The position numbers and the translations under genes are program-made. From NCBI RefSeq assembly GCF_007750855.1, contig NZ_CP036291.1:930001-994000 (forward strand): a DNA stretch of 64,000 nt, read 5' to 3'. Numbering within the stretch: position 1 is the stretch's first letter; the number at the start of each line of letters is the position of its first letter. The DNA comes from Pirellulimonas nuda. Its GTDB lineage: Bacteria; Planctomycetota; Planctomycetia; Pirellulales; Lacipirellulaceae. Of this stretch, positions 16,624 to 25,006 are shown one piece after another. The notes under the pieces are model-generated. The model searched no databases. It was not told the origin of the DNA and was given only the letters and a program-made list of their open reading frames with translations.

Positions 16624-17290
16624 CAGCACTAGGCTTGGGCGGCGCGCCGACGACGAGTTGCACCAGCTTCAGGTCCCGCTGTCGATTCTCGCCGAACGCG
16701 TAGAAGTCGATCGGTTCACCCAGGGGGTAGACCCCCGACTCGAGGTCGAAGCGGAAGTGATCCTCGAGCGTTGCCCGCTGGTCGACGGATACCTTCGTTC
16801 CGTGGCCGGACGCAAACTCGCCGAACATACCAATGTTGAATATCAGTGTCGGAGAAGAGTCGCTGGCGAGGGACGAGAGGACATTGGCGTACACGCTTAC
16901 CGTGCAGGACGAATCGGCCGCCCCGCCCTGGGGCTGCGTGGCGCATTTCACATCAATCTGATAGGAGGAGGGGTCGGGCGATTGCGTCTTCACGGCCTCG
17001 GGGGCGTGGGTGACGATAATCACCCGCTGAGCAACGACCGAGTTGTCGCGGACCGCGGACCGCCCCTTCCCGTAAATGTCCACAATCACAAGCCGGAACT
17101 CGTTCGGCCCGAACGGGGCGTTGGCGCCCTCGAACCCCATCGCGGCCAGGTTCGCCTCGGTCTGGCGCACCAGCCGTTGGGCGTCGGCCATCTCCGCGGC
17201 GTGCTGGCGCCGCTCATGGACGTTCATCAGCAGCACCGCCACGAAGGCGATAACGATGAGGATCATCCGGATCGAGAAGCGAAACTTCAT
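16562..17290 (-). CDS. Membrane-anchored protein of unknown function, duplicate copy 1
   Basis: A 242-residue protein with one N-terminal membrane anchor (about 7-23, after MKFRFSIRM) and a short coiled-coil-like stretch, then an exported domain. It is a tandem paralogue of the gene at 17392-18117. The first about 110 residues are almost identical, the middle (about 115-175) is strongly divergent, and the last part (FDLESGVYPLGEPIDFYAFG) is again conserved. The family is unrecognised; planctomycetes have many such short anchored proteins. Its tail (VSARSAEGDATQSSGR) and stop codon are encoded by palindrome P1b. Confidence 0.7.
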   Translation of the reverse strand: MKFRFSIRMILIVIAFVAVLLMNVHERRQHAAEMADAQRLVRQTEANLAAMGFEGANAPFGPNEFRLVIVDIYGKGRSAVRDNSVVAQRVIIVTHAPEAVKTQSPDPSSYQIDVKCATQPQGGAADSSCTVSVYANVLSSLASDSSPTLIFNIGMFGEFASGHGTKVSVDQRATLEDHFRFDLESGVYPLGEPIDFYAFGENRQRDLKLVQLVVGAPPKPSAGAGSVSARSAEGDATQSSGR

Positions 17291-17338
17291 GCGGCGCCGG
17301 CGAAAAGGGTGCGTGACAAGTGCGAGCGTTAGGGGGCC

Positions 17339-17344
17339 AGTATA
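17339..17344 (-). promoter_or_regulatory. Putative -10 element (TATACT) before duplicate copy 1
   Basis: On the minus strand TATACT lies about 50 bp before the ATG at 17290. The identical element with the same flanks precedes copy 2 at 18166-18171. The -35 region is weak in both copies. Conservation only reflects the duplication, so this is a candidate. Confidence 0.4.
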
Positions 17345-17391
17345 GAGACAGCCGCGCCGGAAGGGAGCCGGAAACGCCCCGTCTCAGTCAC

Positions 17392-18117
17392 TCAGGGGCC
17401 GGACGTCTCGCGTTCGCTGTCCGGCACACTCGAGGCGCTCACGCTTCCGGCTCCAGCACTAGGCTTGGGCGGCGCGCCGACGACCAGTCGCACCTGCCTC
17501 AGCTCCCCCTTTCGGTTCCCGCCGATCGCGTAGAAGTCGATCGGTTCTCCCAGGGGGTAGACCCCCGACTCGAGATCGAAGCGAAAGTGATCCTTGAGCG
17601 TATCCCCTTTGTCGATGGTTGCACTTAACCCGGAGCCGGACGCCGTCCCGCCCGCCATCTGCAGGTTGAATATCAGCGTAGGATAAGAGTCGCTGGGGCG
17701 GGACGAGGGGACGTTGGCGTACACGCTTAGCGTGCAGGACGAGTCGGCCGCCCCGCCCAGGGGCTGCGTGGCGCAGATCGTCTTTGCCAGGGAGGATGGG
17801 GCGGCCCCCTGCGTCTTCACGTCCTCGGGGGCGTGGGTGACGACAATCACCCGCTGCGCAGCGATTGATGTATCGCGGACCGCGGACCGCCCCTTCCCGT
17901 AAATGTCCACAATCACAAGCCGGAACTCGTCCGGCCCGAACGGGGCGTTGGCGCCCTCGAACCCCATGGCGGCCAGGTTCGCCTCGGTCTGGCGCACCAG
18001 CCGTTGGGCGTCGGCCATCTGTGCGGCGTGCTGGCGCCGCTCGTTGACGTTCATCAGCAGCACCGCCACGAAGGCGATAACGATGAGGATCATCCGGATC
18101 GAGAAGCGAAACTTCAT
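17392..18117 (-). CDS. Membrane-anchored protein of unknown function, duplicate copy 2
   Basis: A 241-residue paralogue of the gene at 16562-17290, with the same N-terminal anchor and the same order of conserved and divergent parts. In the middle it reads APSSLAKTICATQPLGG where copy 1 has DPSSYQIDVKCATQPQGG, and LQMAGGTASGSGLSATID where copy 1 has IGMFGEFASGHGTKVSVD. The cysteine pair in CATQP and SSC is kept in both. The open frame extends upstream to 18423, but the ATG at 18117 is equivalent to that of copy 1. Function unknown; exported side of the inner membrane inferred. Confidence 0.7.
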   Translation of the reverse strand: MKFRFSIRMILIVIAFVAVLLMNVNERRQHAAQMADAQRLVRQTEANLAAMGFEGANAPFGPDEFRLVIVDIYGKGRSAVRDTSIAAQRVIVVTHAPEDVKTQGAAPSSLAKTICATQPLGGAADSSCTLSVYANVPSSRPSDSYPTLIFNLQMAGGTASGSGLSATIDKGDTLKDHFRFDLESGVYPLGEPIDFYAIGGNRKGELRQVRLVVGAPPKPSAGAGSVSASSVPDSERETSGP

Positions 18118-18165
18118 GCGGCGCCGGCGAAAAGGGTGCGTGACAAGTGCGAGCGTTAGGGGGCC

Positions 18166-18171
18166 AGTATA
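18166..18171 (-). promoter_or_regulatory. Putative -10 element (TATACT) before duplicate copy 2
   Basis: Same element and position as at 17339-17344, about 50 bp before the ATG at 18117. Confidence 0.4.
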
Positions 18172-18318
18172 GAGAAAGCCGCGCCGGATACGGAGTGCTT
18201 CTGGCTCCAAGGGCCGCGGCGCAGCGCGTTCTGCTTGCCCCGGGCCGTGAGGCGCGGAACAATCCAATTGGCGAACCCGCTTTCCGCCCCCGCGCCACGC
18301 AACGCCCAGGAGGGCGCT

Positions 18319-19359
18319 ATGCGATTGTTGCTTGTTGCTGTTTGCTCGCTGCTGGCGGTCGACGCCTGGGCGCAGAACGTACGCTTCCCGGGCGACTCGC
18401 CCACCCGGCCGCGGTTCGAGCAAGACGCGGTCGAGGGCGCCGGCGCGGGGTCGCGGGTGAATCGATCGACGACGGTCGTGGTCCCCCGCGGCGGGATAGG
18501 GTTCTCGCCCTACGGCGCCTACTCGCGGTTCGGCGGCTACGGCTACGTGCCGGGGAGTTTCTCGAACCGCACCGCCTACTACAGCAGCGGCGGGCCTTCG
18601 TATTCCTACGGCTATGACTACCGGTACGACAATGGCTACCGGGCGGCCTGCTGCCCGACGTGTGGCTTCCCGTGGGCCAGGTGCCGCTGCCGGGCCCGGG
18701 TGCCGGTGATCTTCCCGCCGATCGTGCTAGACACCGGTCCGCTGTACGGCCCGCAGGCGGTGCGCAACTTCTTCTGGGGCAACAACGCCGCGCCCACGGG
18801 CGCCGATTTCGGCGGCAACGTGCCGATGGTTCAGGCGCCCCCGCAGCCGGCGCCTGGGGGCCCGATCGCTGCGGCCCCGGCCGTGGAGGAGCGCCCGCCA
18901 CCCCCCGGAAACCTAGAACGGGCGTGGCGTTCGATCGATCAGGGAGACGACCTGCTGCAGCGCGGCCGGCTCCGCGACGCGGCGGCGCGCTACCGCCGGG
19001 CCGTGTCGGCGGCCGACACGCTGGCCGACGCCCACTTCCGCCAGGGCCTGGCCGAGGCGGCCCTGGGCCTGCACGACCGCGCCGCCGAGACCATCCGCGG
19101 CGGCCTGCGGCTCGACCCCAAGTGGCCGGCGTCGGACTTCCAGTTGTCGCAGTTCATGCCGGCCGACGTGCAGCAGACGGTCGAGGAGCAGCTCGAGGAG
19201 CGGCTCGCCGACCGGCCCAACGACGCCGAGGCCATGTTCCTGCTGGGGGTCTTCCAGCACTTCGGCGGCGACCGCGCGGGCGCCGAGCCGCTGTTCGAGC
19301 GCGCTGCTAAGCTTACTGGAGGGGGCTGGCACGCGACGCTGTTCTTGCCGGCGCCTTGA
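18319..19359 (+). CDS. Exported Tyr/Gly-rich protein with TPR-like repeats
   Basis: A 346-residue protein with a clear signal peptide (MRLLLVAVCSLLAVDAWA, cleavage near residue 18). The N-terminal exported part is rich in Gly, Tyr and Ser (about 55-110) and contains a CCPTCGFPWARCRC cluster. After a Pro/Ala linker, the C-terminal half has helical repeats of TPR type (DDLLQRGRLRDAAARYRRAV, then DAHFRQGLAEAALGLHDRAA and DAEAMFLLGVFQHFGGDRAG). Probably a cell-surface or periplasmic scaffold; the partner is unknown. The ATG at 18319 lies a few bases after AGGAGGG, which settles the start although the frame opens earlier. Confidence 0.75.
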   Translation: MRLLLVAVCSLLAVDAWAQNVRFPGDSPTRPRFEQDAVEGAGAGSRVNRSTTVVVPRGGIGFSPYGAYSRFGGYGYVPGSFSNRTAYYSSGGPSYSYGYDYRYDNGYRAACCPTCGFPWARCRCRARVPVIFPPIVLDTGPLYGPQAVRNFFWGNNAAPTGADFGGNVPMVQAPPQPAPGGPIAAAPAVEERPPPPGNLERAWRSIDQGDDLLQRGRLRDAAARYRRAVSAADTLADAHFRQGLAEAALGLHDRAAETIRGGLRLDPKWPASDFQLSQFMPADVQQTVEEQLEERLADRPNDAEAMFLLGVFQHFGGDRAGAEPLFERAAKLTGGGWHATLFLPAP

Positions 19360-19411
19360 GGCGGGATGAACCACGAAGGGCACGACGCAGCACAAGGGAC
19401 GGGGCGTGGGG

Positions 19412-20017
19412 ATGGGCCAGCTTGAGTGGATGGCGCGGGGCGCAACGCTGGCGGCGCTTGGCTTGGCGACGGTCGCGTTCCAGTATTTCGCCTGGCGTGC
19501 CTGCCGTACCGAGGCAGTGACGCCCCGCCACCTGCTGCGCGAAGAGGGCGCCTGGTTCACCGTGGTGTTCGTGCTGCTGACCACGCTCATCACGCTGGGC
19601 GTGCTGGGCTTCGCCACCGGCGCCCCGTGGCTGGCGCCGACGATGATCGCCATGCCGGCCGCCGTAGAAGCCGCTGGCGCGCTGCTGGCGTTGGCCGGCG
19701 CCGCCGGCATCGCCTGGACCATGGCGACGCTGCGAGACAACCACACCATCACAACGGTGACCCGTGCGGAGCACCAGCTCGTGACGACCGGACCCTACCG
19801 CTGGGTCCGCCACCCGCTGTACGCGTTTGCGCTGCTGATGTGCATCGGCTTCACGCTGGCGACCGGGAGCCTGCTGGTGGCCGCGGCGACCCTCGCCGGC
19901 CTGCCGTTGGGGAGGGTGCGGATGGAACGCGAAGAAGCCGCGCTCGTCGAGCGTTTCGGCGACCGCTACAAGGAGTTCATGGCCAGACGCGGAAGGTTGT
20001 GGCCCCGCGCTTTGTAG
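19412..20017 (+). CDS. Isoprenylcysteine carboxyl methyltransferase (ICMT/PEMT)-like membrane protein
   Basis: A 201-residue membrane protein with about five hydrophobic segments. The C-terminal half carries the ICMT/PEMT-type block TTGPYRWVRHPLYAFALLM (Arg-His-Pro-x-Tyr) followed by EREEAALVERFGDRYKEFMA (Glu-Glu, then Tyr), the cofactor-binding part of integral membrane methyltransferases. It may methylate a lipid or a small hydrophobic compound with S-adenosylmethionine; the substrate is unknown. A GTG two codons upstream is possible; the ATG is preferred. It converges on the next gene with heptad element E10 between. Confidence 0.75.
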   Translation: MGQLEWMARGATLAALGLATVAFQYFAWRACRTEAVTPRHLLREEGAWFTVVFVLLTTLITLGVLGFATGAPWLAPTMIAMPAAVEAAGALLALAGAAGIAWTMATLRDNHTITTVTRAEHQLVTTGPYRWVRHPLYAFALLMCIGFTLATGSLLVAAATLAGLPLGRVRMEREEAALVERFGDRYKEFMARRGRLWPRAL

Positions 20018-20030
20018 GGCGACTCCAGAA

Positions 20031-20114
20031 GTAGTCAGTAGTTAGTAGTCAGTAGTCCGTAGTCCGTTGCAAATCGCTTGCGCGTTCAACTGACTACTGA
20101 CAACTGACCACGGA
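20031..20114. repeat. Heptad element E10 (inverted arms, ATCGCTTGCGCG core)
   Basis: Left arm: GTAGTCA, GTAGTTA, GTAGTCA, GTAGTCC, GTAGTCC, GTTGCAA (20031-20072). Core ATCGCTTGCGCG (20073-20084). Right arm: CAACTGA, CTACTGA, CAACTGA, CCACGGA (20087-20114), inverted to the left. It fills a convergent junction, as E3 does. Confidence 0.85.
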
Positions 20115-20122
20115 CGAACCCG

Positions 20123-20899
20123 CTACCGCATCCGCTCTAGGCGGTTCGATAGAACGTGCACCTGCGCCCGCAGCGTGGCGAGCATCGTGTCGGGGCTCGC
20201 GTCGGCCGCCAGGGCGGCAAAGAAGCCCGCCGCGGTGGCGTTGCGGTCGCCGCTGATCGCGTCGGCGGTCCGCTCTACGCGGCGGAGGTCGCGGTGCAGG
20301 TCGGCCAGCTTGTTGGCCGAGGCCCGCGTGGTCTGCCACATGCTGGCCAGCATCTGCACCAGGCCGATAATCATCAGCCCCTGCCCGCCCAGCGTCGCGG
20401 CGAGCCCGGCGTTCCACAGGCCCGACTGCCACGCACCTTCTTGGCCGCGTAGCAGGCACCACAGCATCATCCCCAGCCCCGCGCCAAGCGCCGCGGCGCC
20501 CGCTACCGCGAGGGTCCACGCCACGAACTGGGCGAAGCGGTCGCGGCTCGGGCGGGTCGCCTGGATCGTGGCGGTCGGCGCCGGCGTCGGCGGGCCGGCC
20601 AGGGCCGCTACGGAGCCGTCGTGCGGCAGGTCGAAACGCAGCGTCCTTGGCCCCGTGGGCGCCGGCGCTACGGCCGACCTGGCCCGGCGGATGGCGCGTT
20701 GCAGGCGTGCTTGTTCGTTGAGGACCGCGTCGCTCTCAACCAGCGACGCGGCGCTGCGCAGCGCGGCGCCGGAGTCGTCCAGGGCGATGCCCGCGTCGCT
20801 GGCGATGGTCAGGGGCCTCCGACAGCGGGCGCACTGCACGTCCCCCCGCGTCGCGGCGGCGACGGCCGGAACGTCTTGTTGGCAGTGGCGACACCACAT
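20123..20899 (-). CDS. Zinc-ribbon membrane protein of unknown function
   Basis: A 258-residue protein that begins with a small zinc-ribbon-like module: WCRHC near the start and QCARC about 20 residues later. A charged, Ala-rich middle region follows, then two hydrophobic segments (about 145-175 and 185-210) and a C-terminal helical part ending LHRDLRRVERTADAISGDR...ALRAQVHVLSNRLERMR. The frame extends upstream to 20968, but MWCRHC is the natural start of the ribbon. Function unknown; the domain order (ribbon, linker, membrane) occurs in many bacterial membrane proteins with N-terminal metal modules. Confidence 0.65.
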   Translation of the reverse strand: MWCRHCQQDVPAVAAATRGDVQCARCRRPLTIASDAGIALDDSGAALRSAASLVESDAVLNEQARLQRAIRRARSAVAPAPTGPRTLRFDLPHDGSVAALAGPPTPAPTATIQATRPSRDRFAQFVAWTLAVAGAAALGAGLGMMLWCLLRGQEGAWQSGLWNAGLAATLGGQGLMIIGLVQMLASMWQTTRASANKLADLHRDLRRVERTADAISGDRNATAAGFFAALAADASPDTMLATLRAQVHVLSNRLERMR

Positions 20900-21011
20900 G
20901 GCAGAGCGGCCGATCCGAGGAGTGAAAGTCGCGGCGGCGCGGCGCCGCTCCATCCTAGTATCGGCCAATCGAATGGGCGGGCTGCAACGATTCTAGGGGC
21001 GCCGCCAAGCT

Positions 21012-21091
21012 AGCCGACGGGCTCCGCCCCGTCGGAGTAGCGGAATGGAAGCGTTTTCTCCGCTGCGCCGACGGGGCGACGCCCGTCGGCT
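21012..21091. repeat. Inverted repeat P3 (AGCCGACGGGC) with adjacent T8
   Basis: Arms 21012-21035 and 21068-21091 pair at 22 of 24 positions. A run of eight T follows shortly after on the plus strand, but no plus-strand gene ends nearby. For the flanking minus-strand genes it lies in a spacer without a T-run. Confidence 0.65.
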
Positions 21092-21124
21092 GCGGCGCGT
21101 GCGTTTTTTTTGCTTTCCAATACG

Positions 21125-22102
21125 CTACGCGCCCAGCGCCGCGGTGACGGCTTCTGCTAGCACCCGCTGCGCCTCGTCGATGCCGGCCTCGACCCGCACG
21201 CCGGCCGCCTTGGCGTGGCCGCCGCCGCCGAAGGTCTCGGCGATCTGCCGCACGTCCAGATCGCTGCGGCTGCGGAGGCTCGCCTTGGCGAGCTGCCCAG
21301 AGAGCTCAACGACCATGATCGCGGCCTCGACCCCCTCGACGCTGAGCAGGCGGTTGACGACGTCCTCGGTGTCCGACGCGATGGCGCCGGTGGCGGCGAA
21401 GTCCTCCGCGCGGGCGACCCCCACCGCCAGCCGGCCGTCGGCCGCCAGCCGCATGCCGGCCAAGATCCGCCCGTGCAGGCGCACGCGCGCCAGCGAGTTG
21501 CGGTCGTAGAGGGACGAGAAGAGCTCGCTCGGCTTGGCGCCGGTGTCTACCAGTTCGGCCGCGGCGCGTAGCGTGGCGGCGCCCACCGAGTCGAAGCGGA
21601 ACCAGCCGGTGTCGGTGGCGATCGCGGCCAGCAGCGGACGGGCCATCGCTTCGCTGAGCTTCGCGCCCAGCGCGTGGGCCGCCTCCAGCACCAAGCGGCC
21701 GGTCGCTTCGGCCTTGGCGTCCTTGAACATCACGGCGCCCAGGTCGTCGCCGCTGATGTGGTGGTCGATGACCACACGGGTCCCCTTGGCGGAGCGCAAC
21801 TGGTCGGCCATCGGGCCGAGCTGCTGCCAGCTCCCGGTGTCGAGCACCATGAACACGTCCGCCTCTGGCGCCGCGGCGCCAGAGGCCAGCGTCTCGATGC
21901 GGCGCTCGGGGTCGATGAACGCGATCGACTCCGGGGTCGTATCGCCGTTGACGATCCGCACCCGCTTGCCGAGCGACTCGAGCGCCAGGGCCATCCCCAG
22001 CTCGCTGCCGAGCGCATCGCAGTCGGGCCGCATGTGGCTGGTGAGCACAAACGACTCGGCCTCGGCGACGATCTTCTTCAGGGGTTGCCAATCAATGGGC
22101 AT
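21125..22102 (-). CDS. DHH-family phosphoesterase (NrnA-like oligoribonuclease / pAp phosphatase)
   Basis: A 325-residue cytoplasmic enzyme with the DHH-DHHA1 architecture of NrnA, which degrades short RNA to mononucleotides and hydrolyses 3'-phosphoadenosine 5'-phosphate. Motifs in order: HMRPDCDALGSELG (about 23-36, metal-binding Asp residues), MVLDTG (about 86), VVIDHHISGDD (DHH motif), and the C-terminal substrate loop GGGGHAKAAG. Length matches the family. The start ATG at 22102 gives MPIDWQPLKKI, usual for this family; the upstream frame is spacer. Downstream spacer to the zinc-ribbon gene holds repeat P3. Confidence 0.9.
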   Translation of the reverse strand: MPIDWQPLKKIVAEAESFVLTSHMRPDCDALGSELGMALALESLGKRVRIVNGDTTPESIAFIDPERRIETLASGAAAPEADVFMVLDTGSWQQLGPMADQLRSAKGTRVVIDHHISGDDLGAVMFKDAKAEATGRLVLEAAHALGAKLSEAMARPLLAAIATDTGWFRFDSVGAATLRAAAELVDTGAKPSELFSSLYDRNSLARVRLHGRILAGMRLAADGRLAVGVARAEDFAATGAIASDTEDVVNRLLSVEGVEAAIMVVELSGQLAKASLRSRSDLDVRQIAETFGGGGHAKAAGVRVEAGIDEAQRVLAEAVTAALGA

Positions 22103-22168
22103 CAGGGACGCTCCGGGGGAAGTACTCAGGCCAACCAATCGTCGGACGCCATTCGAGCGAGACTGAAT

Positions 22169-22287
22169 CTCTCGCGGAGGCGCGGAGGGAATGAACCGAG
22201 TTAATGCACTTCTGAGAATCACGGCGACTTCGGGAACGCAATCCTACTTGGTTTCGTCCTTCTCTGCGCCTCCGCGACTCTGCGAGA
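22169..22287. repeat. Inverted CTCTGCG-type repeat at the ribF 3' end
   Basis: TCTCGCGGAGGCGCGGAG (22169-22186) is inverted relative to TCTCTGCGCCTCCGCGACTC and following bases (22261-22287). The right part codes for the tail of RibF (residues after LEAEGF). A similar string lies at about 889-912. Confidence 0.6.
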
Positions 22288-23248
22288 AGCCTTCTGCTTC
22301 GAGGTTCGACGCACGGCTCTCTAGGAATCGCCGATACACATCGAGCGCCGAGGCGATGTCGCTCTTTAGTTGCTGGGCGAGTAGCTCCGCCGAGGCGAAG
22401 GGCCGGATCTCGCGCAGGTGTTCGAGCAGGTCAACCTCGAGGGTCTGGCCGTACAGCGCCTCGTCGCAGCCCACCAGGTGGGCCTCGACCTTGGTTTCGT
22501 GCTCGCCGAAGGTGGGGTTCGGGCCGACGTTCACGGCCGCGGGCCACCGCTGGTCCCCCAGCCGGCCGACCCCGGCGTACACGCCGTGGGCGGGCAGCAG
22601 CGTGTCGATGCCCGCCAGGTTCGCGGTCGGGAAGCCGATCTGCGCCCCGCGCCCCGCGCCGTGCGACACCAGGCCCCGCACGCGGTAGGGCGCGGTGAGC
22701 AGCCGGGCCGCGGGCCCCACGGCGCCCTCGGCCACCAGGCGACGCACGCGCGAGCTGCTGACCAGCTCTCCTTCGACCTCGATCGGCGGCACGATATCGA
22801 GCGACAGGCCCGCCTCGGCGGTCAGGCCGCGGAGCACGTCGATCGTCCCCTCGCGGTTGTGGCCGAAGTAGAAGTTGGGCCCCTCGACCATCGCCCGCGC
22901 GCCGAGCGCGTCGACCACGATCCGCTGAAAGAAGTCGCGTGCAGACAGCGCCAATAGCGCCTTGTCGGTGGGGTAGGCGATCACCCAGTCGACGCCGAGC
23001 GCTGCGAGCAGTTGGGCCTTGCGTTCGGTCCAGGTGAGCGGCGGGGGGCACTCGGCGGGCCGCAGCAGCCGCACGGGGTGGGGGTCGAAGGTAAACACCA
23101 CCGCCGGCCCGCGGGCCGCACGCGCCCGTTCTACCAGCTTGCGGATGAGCGCCGCGTGCCCGCGGTGGACGCCGTCGAAGTTGCCGATGGCCACGGCGCC
23201 CCCGAGGGCGGCTTCGGGGCGGTCTTCGAGGTGGCGGATAACGTGCAT
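22244..23248 (-). CDS. ribF: Bifunctional riboflavin kinase / FAD synthetase
   Basis: A 334-residue cytoplasmic enzyme that phosphorylates riboflavin to FMN and adenylates FMN to FAD. The N-terminal adenylyltransferase has GNFDGVHRGHAALI (about 22-35, HxGH nucleotidyl-transfer motif) and GPNFYFGHNREG. The C-terminal kinase has SHGAGRGAQIGFPTANL with the GxPTAN motif, and NVGPNPTFGE. The last about 20 residues (SNLEAEGFSQSRGGAEKDETK) lie outside the domain and are encoded by a repeat. ATG at 23248 follows the usual start pattern MHVIRHLED. It is in a minus-strand group of housekeeping genes. Confidence 0.95.
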   Translation of the reverse strand: MHVIRHLEDRPEAALGGAVAIGNFDGVHRGHAALIRKLVERARAARGPAVVFTFDPHPVRLLRPAECPPPLTWTERKAQLLAALGVDWVIAYPTDKALLALSARDFFQRIVVDALGARAMVEGPNFYFGHNREGTIDVLRGLTAEAGLSLDIVPPIEVEGELVSSSRVRRLVAEGAVGPAARLLTAPYRVRGLVSHGAGRGAQIGFPTANLAGIDTLLPAHGVYAGVGRLGDQRWPAAVNVGPNPTFGEHETKVEAHLVGCDEALYGQTLEVDLLEHLREIRPFASAELLAQQLKSDIASALDVYRRFLESRASNLEAEGFSQSRGGAEKDETK

Positions 23249-23371
23249 GCGGATTCCATCATTGTAGGGTGCGATGACACGCAGCGAAATCGCACCACAA
23301 TGCGGCTCCCATTCGCAACGCTCTTTCCCCCGCAGGTGCGATTCCGCTGCGCTTCATCGCACCCTACGCCC

Positions 23372-24241
23372 TCACGCTTGTTGCCTAAACGCCACTGGGA
23401 GGGACTCGAGCAGGTCGGTGGCGATCAGCGAGACCGGGCCCACGCGCTCGGCCGCCAGGTCGCCCGCGGCGCCGTGCAGGTGGGCGGCCAGCCGGGCCGC
23501 GTCGTACGGCGCCAGCCCTTGGGCCAGCAGCGCCGCCAGCACGCCGGTCAGCACGTCGCCACAACCGGCGGTCGCCATGCCGGGGTTGCCGGTCGAGTTG
23601 ATCGCGTGGCGGTCGCCGTCGGTGACCACCGTGCGGGCGCCCTTGAGCAGCAGCGTCGTGCGCGGGCCGTGCTCGGACGCGAACCGGCGCGCGGCGGCCA
23701 CGCGCTCGGCGTCGGACGGGCCGGGCGCCGCGCCCGCTAGGCGTTTGAACTCGCCGGGGTGGGGCGTTAGCACCCGCGGGGCGGGGGCGTCCGCCAGGGC
23801 CGGCAGGTCGAGCGCCAACGCGCTGAGCGCGTCCGCGTCGACCACCATCGGCCGATCGACCTCCGCCACAAGCCGGCGCACGATCAGGTCGAGCGACACC
23901 GACCGGCCGAGCCCCGGCCCGAGGGCCACCACGTCTGCCTTGGCCGCCAGGTCGAGCAGCGGGTCGATCGCCGGGCCGTCGAAGGAGCCGTCGTTGTCCA
24001 TCAGCCCGAGGGTCATCAACGCCGGGCAGAAGCCGGCGACGGTGCGCTGCGCCGCGCGTGGCGTGGCCACCGTCACCAGCCCCGCGCCGCTTCGCAGCGC
24101 GGCCATGCCGGCCAGCGCCGCGGCGCCCGCCATGCCGCGCGAGCCGGCGATCACCAGCACGCGGCCGTAGTCTCCCTTGTGGGAATCGGCGTCGCGCGTC
24201 GGCAAGCGGGGCAGGGGGGTGGTGTCGGGTTGGGTGCTCAC
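23372..24241 (-). CDS. ADP-dependent NAD(P)H-hydrate dehydratase (YjeF C-terminal type)
   Basis: A 289-residue ribokinase-fold enzyme that repairs damaged NAD(P)H hydrate by ADP-driven dehydration. Characteristic blocks: GDYGRVLVIAGSRGMAGAAA (about 24-43), LTPHPGEFKRL (about 160), KGARTVVTDGDRHAINSTGN, and PGMATAGCGDVLTGVLAALL, where the catalytic Asp of GCGDVLTG lies. The N-terminal epimerase domain present in many fused homologues is absent. The GTG start overlaps the stop of larB by 4 bp, so the two genes are probably translationally coupled. Confidence 0.92.
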   Translation of the reverse strand: MSTQPDTTPLPRLPTRDADSHKGDYGRVLVIAGSRGMAGAAALAGMAALRSGAGLVTVATPRAAQRTVAGFCPALMTLGLMDNDGSFDGPAIDPLLDLAAKADVVALGPGLGRSVSLDLIVRRLVAEVDRPMVVDADALSALALDLPALADAPAPRVLTPHPGEFKRLAGAAPGPSDAERVAAARRFASEHGPRTTLLLKGARTVVTDGDRHAINSTGNPGMATAGCGDVLTGVLAALLAQGLAPYDAARLAAHLHGAAGDLAAERVGPVSLIATDLLESLPVAFRQQA

Positions 24242-24963
24242 GCCTGGTTCTCCTGCGAAGGCGCCGGCGCAAAGCGCTCCGGGGTGACGGCCCGCAACGC
24301 GATCAGCCCCGCCAGGTAGCCGCCGCGGAAGCCGGCGTCGATGTTCACGACCGCCACGTTGGACGCGCAGCTATTGAGCATCCCCAGCAGCGCCGAGAGC
24401 CCACCGAAGTTGGCGCCGTAGCCGACGCTGGTCGGCACGGCGATCACCGGGCACGCCAGGTGCCCCCCGACCACGCTCGGCAGCGCGCCTTCCATGCCAG
24501 CCACCACCACCACCGCGTCGCTGTGGCGGAACTCGGGGAGCCGCTCGAGGAGCCGGTGGGGGCCCGCGACCCCCACGTCCTGAACCAGCAGCGTCTGGAC
24601 CCCCATCCAGTCGAGCGTCTCGACCGCTTCTTCGGCGACGCCGCGGTCGGTGGTGCCGGCGGTGACCACCGCCACGCGTCCCTGCTTGGCGAGGGTTGCC
24701 TCGGCCGGAAGACGCAGCACGCGGGCGACGGCGTTGTGGCGGGCGGCGGGCAGCTCGGCCAGCAGTGTTTGGGCCGCCTCGGGGTCGATCCGCGTCACCA
24801 GCGCGTCTTCCTGCTTCGCGGCGTACTCGGCAAGGATCGCCCGCAACGCGTCGACGCTCTTCCCCTCGCCGTAGACGACCTCGGCAAAACCGCAGCGCTC
24901 GCGGCGGCGCCAATCGAGGTAGACCCCCTCGGCGGCGGAAGCTTGGCTAGATGGATCAGGCAT
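24238..24963 (-). CDS. larB: LarB-like nickel-pincer cofactor biosynthesis protein (AIR carboxylase fold)
   Basis: A 241-residue cytoplasmic protein of the LarB family, which carboxylates and hydrolyses nicotinic acid adenine dinucleotide in the first step to the nickel-pincer nucleotide of lactate racemase-type enzymes. The N-terminal part (RRERCGFAEVVYGEGKS) is typical of LarB, and the PurE-like domain includes VVTAGTTDRGVAEEA and AVVVVAGMEGALPSVVGG, then IAVPTSVGYGANFGGLSALL. No larC, larE or larA is present in the window. The overlap with the hydrate dehydratase gene links two NAD-related genes. Confidence 0.9.
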   Translation of the reverse strand: MPDPSSQASAAEGVYLDWRRRERCGFAEVVYGEGKSVDALRAILAEYAAKQEDALVTRIDPEAAQTLLAELPAARHNAVARVLRLPAEATLAKQGRVAVVTAGTTDRGVAEEAVETLDWMGVQTLLVQDVGVAGPHRLLERLPEFRHSDAVVVVAGMEGALPSVVGGHLACPVIAVPTSVGYGANFGGLSALLGMLNSCASNVAVVNIDAGFRGGYLAGLIALRAVTPERFAPAPSQENQA

Positions 24964-25006
24964 CCCGCCAGTTTATCGCGGACTGGGACCAACCCGTAGG
25001 GCAGGC

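Larger units (their letters stand above)
16612..18188. repeat. Tandem duplication of about 750 bp
   Basis: Copy 1 runs 16612-17361 and copy 2 runs 17442-18188, offset about 830 bp. Each copy contains a P1-type half arm, one complete gene and its 5' region with the same putative -10 element. The flanks and 5' halves are near-identical; the middle of the coding region differs strongly. Confidence 0.9.

Noticed and set aside
21060..21125. Rho-independent terminator from repeat P3 and T8
   Set aside because: Hairpin and T-run are oriented for the plus strand, but no plus-strand gene ends within 1 kb; kept only as a repeat.
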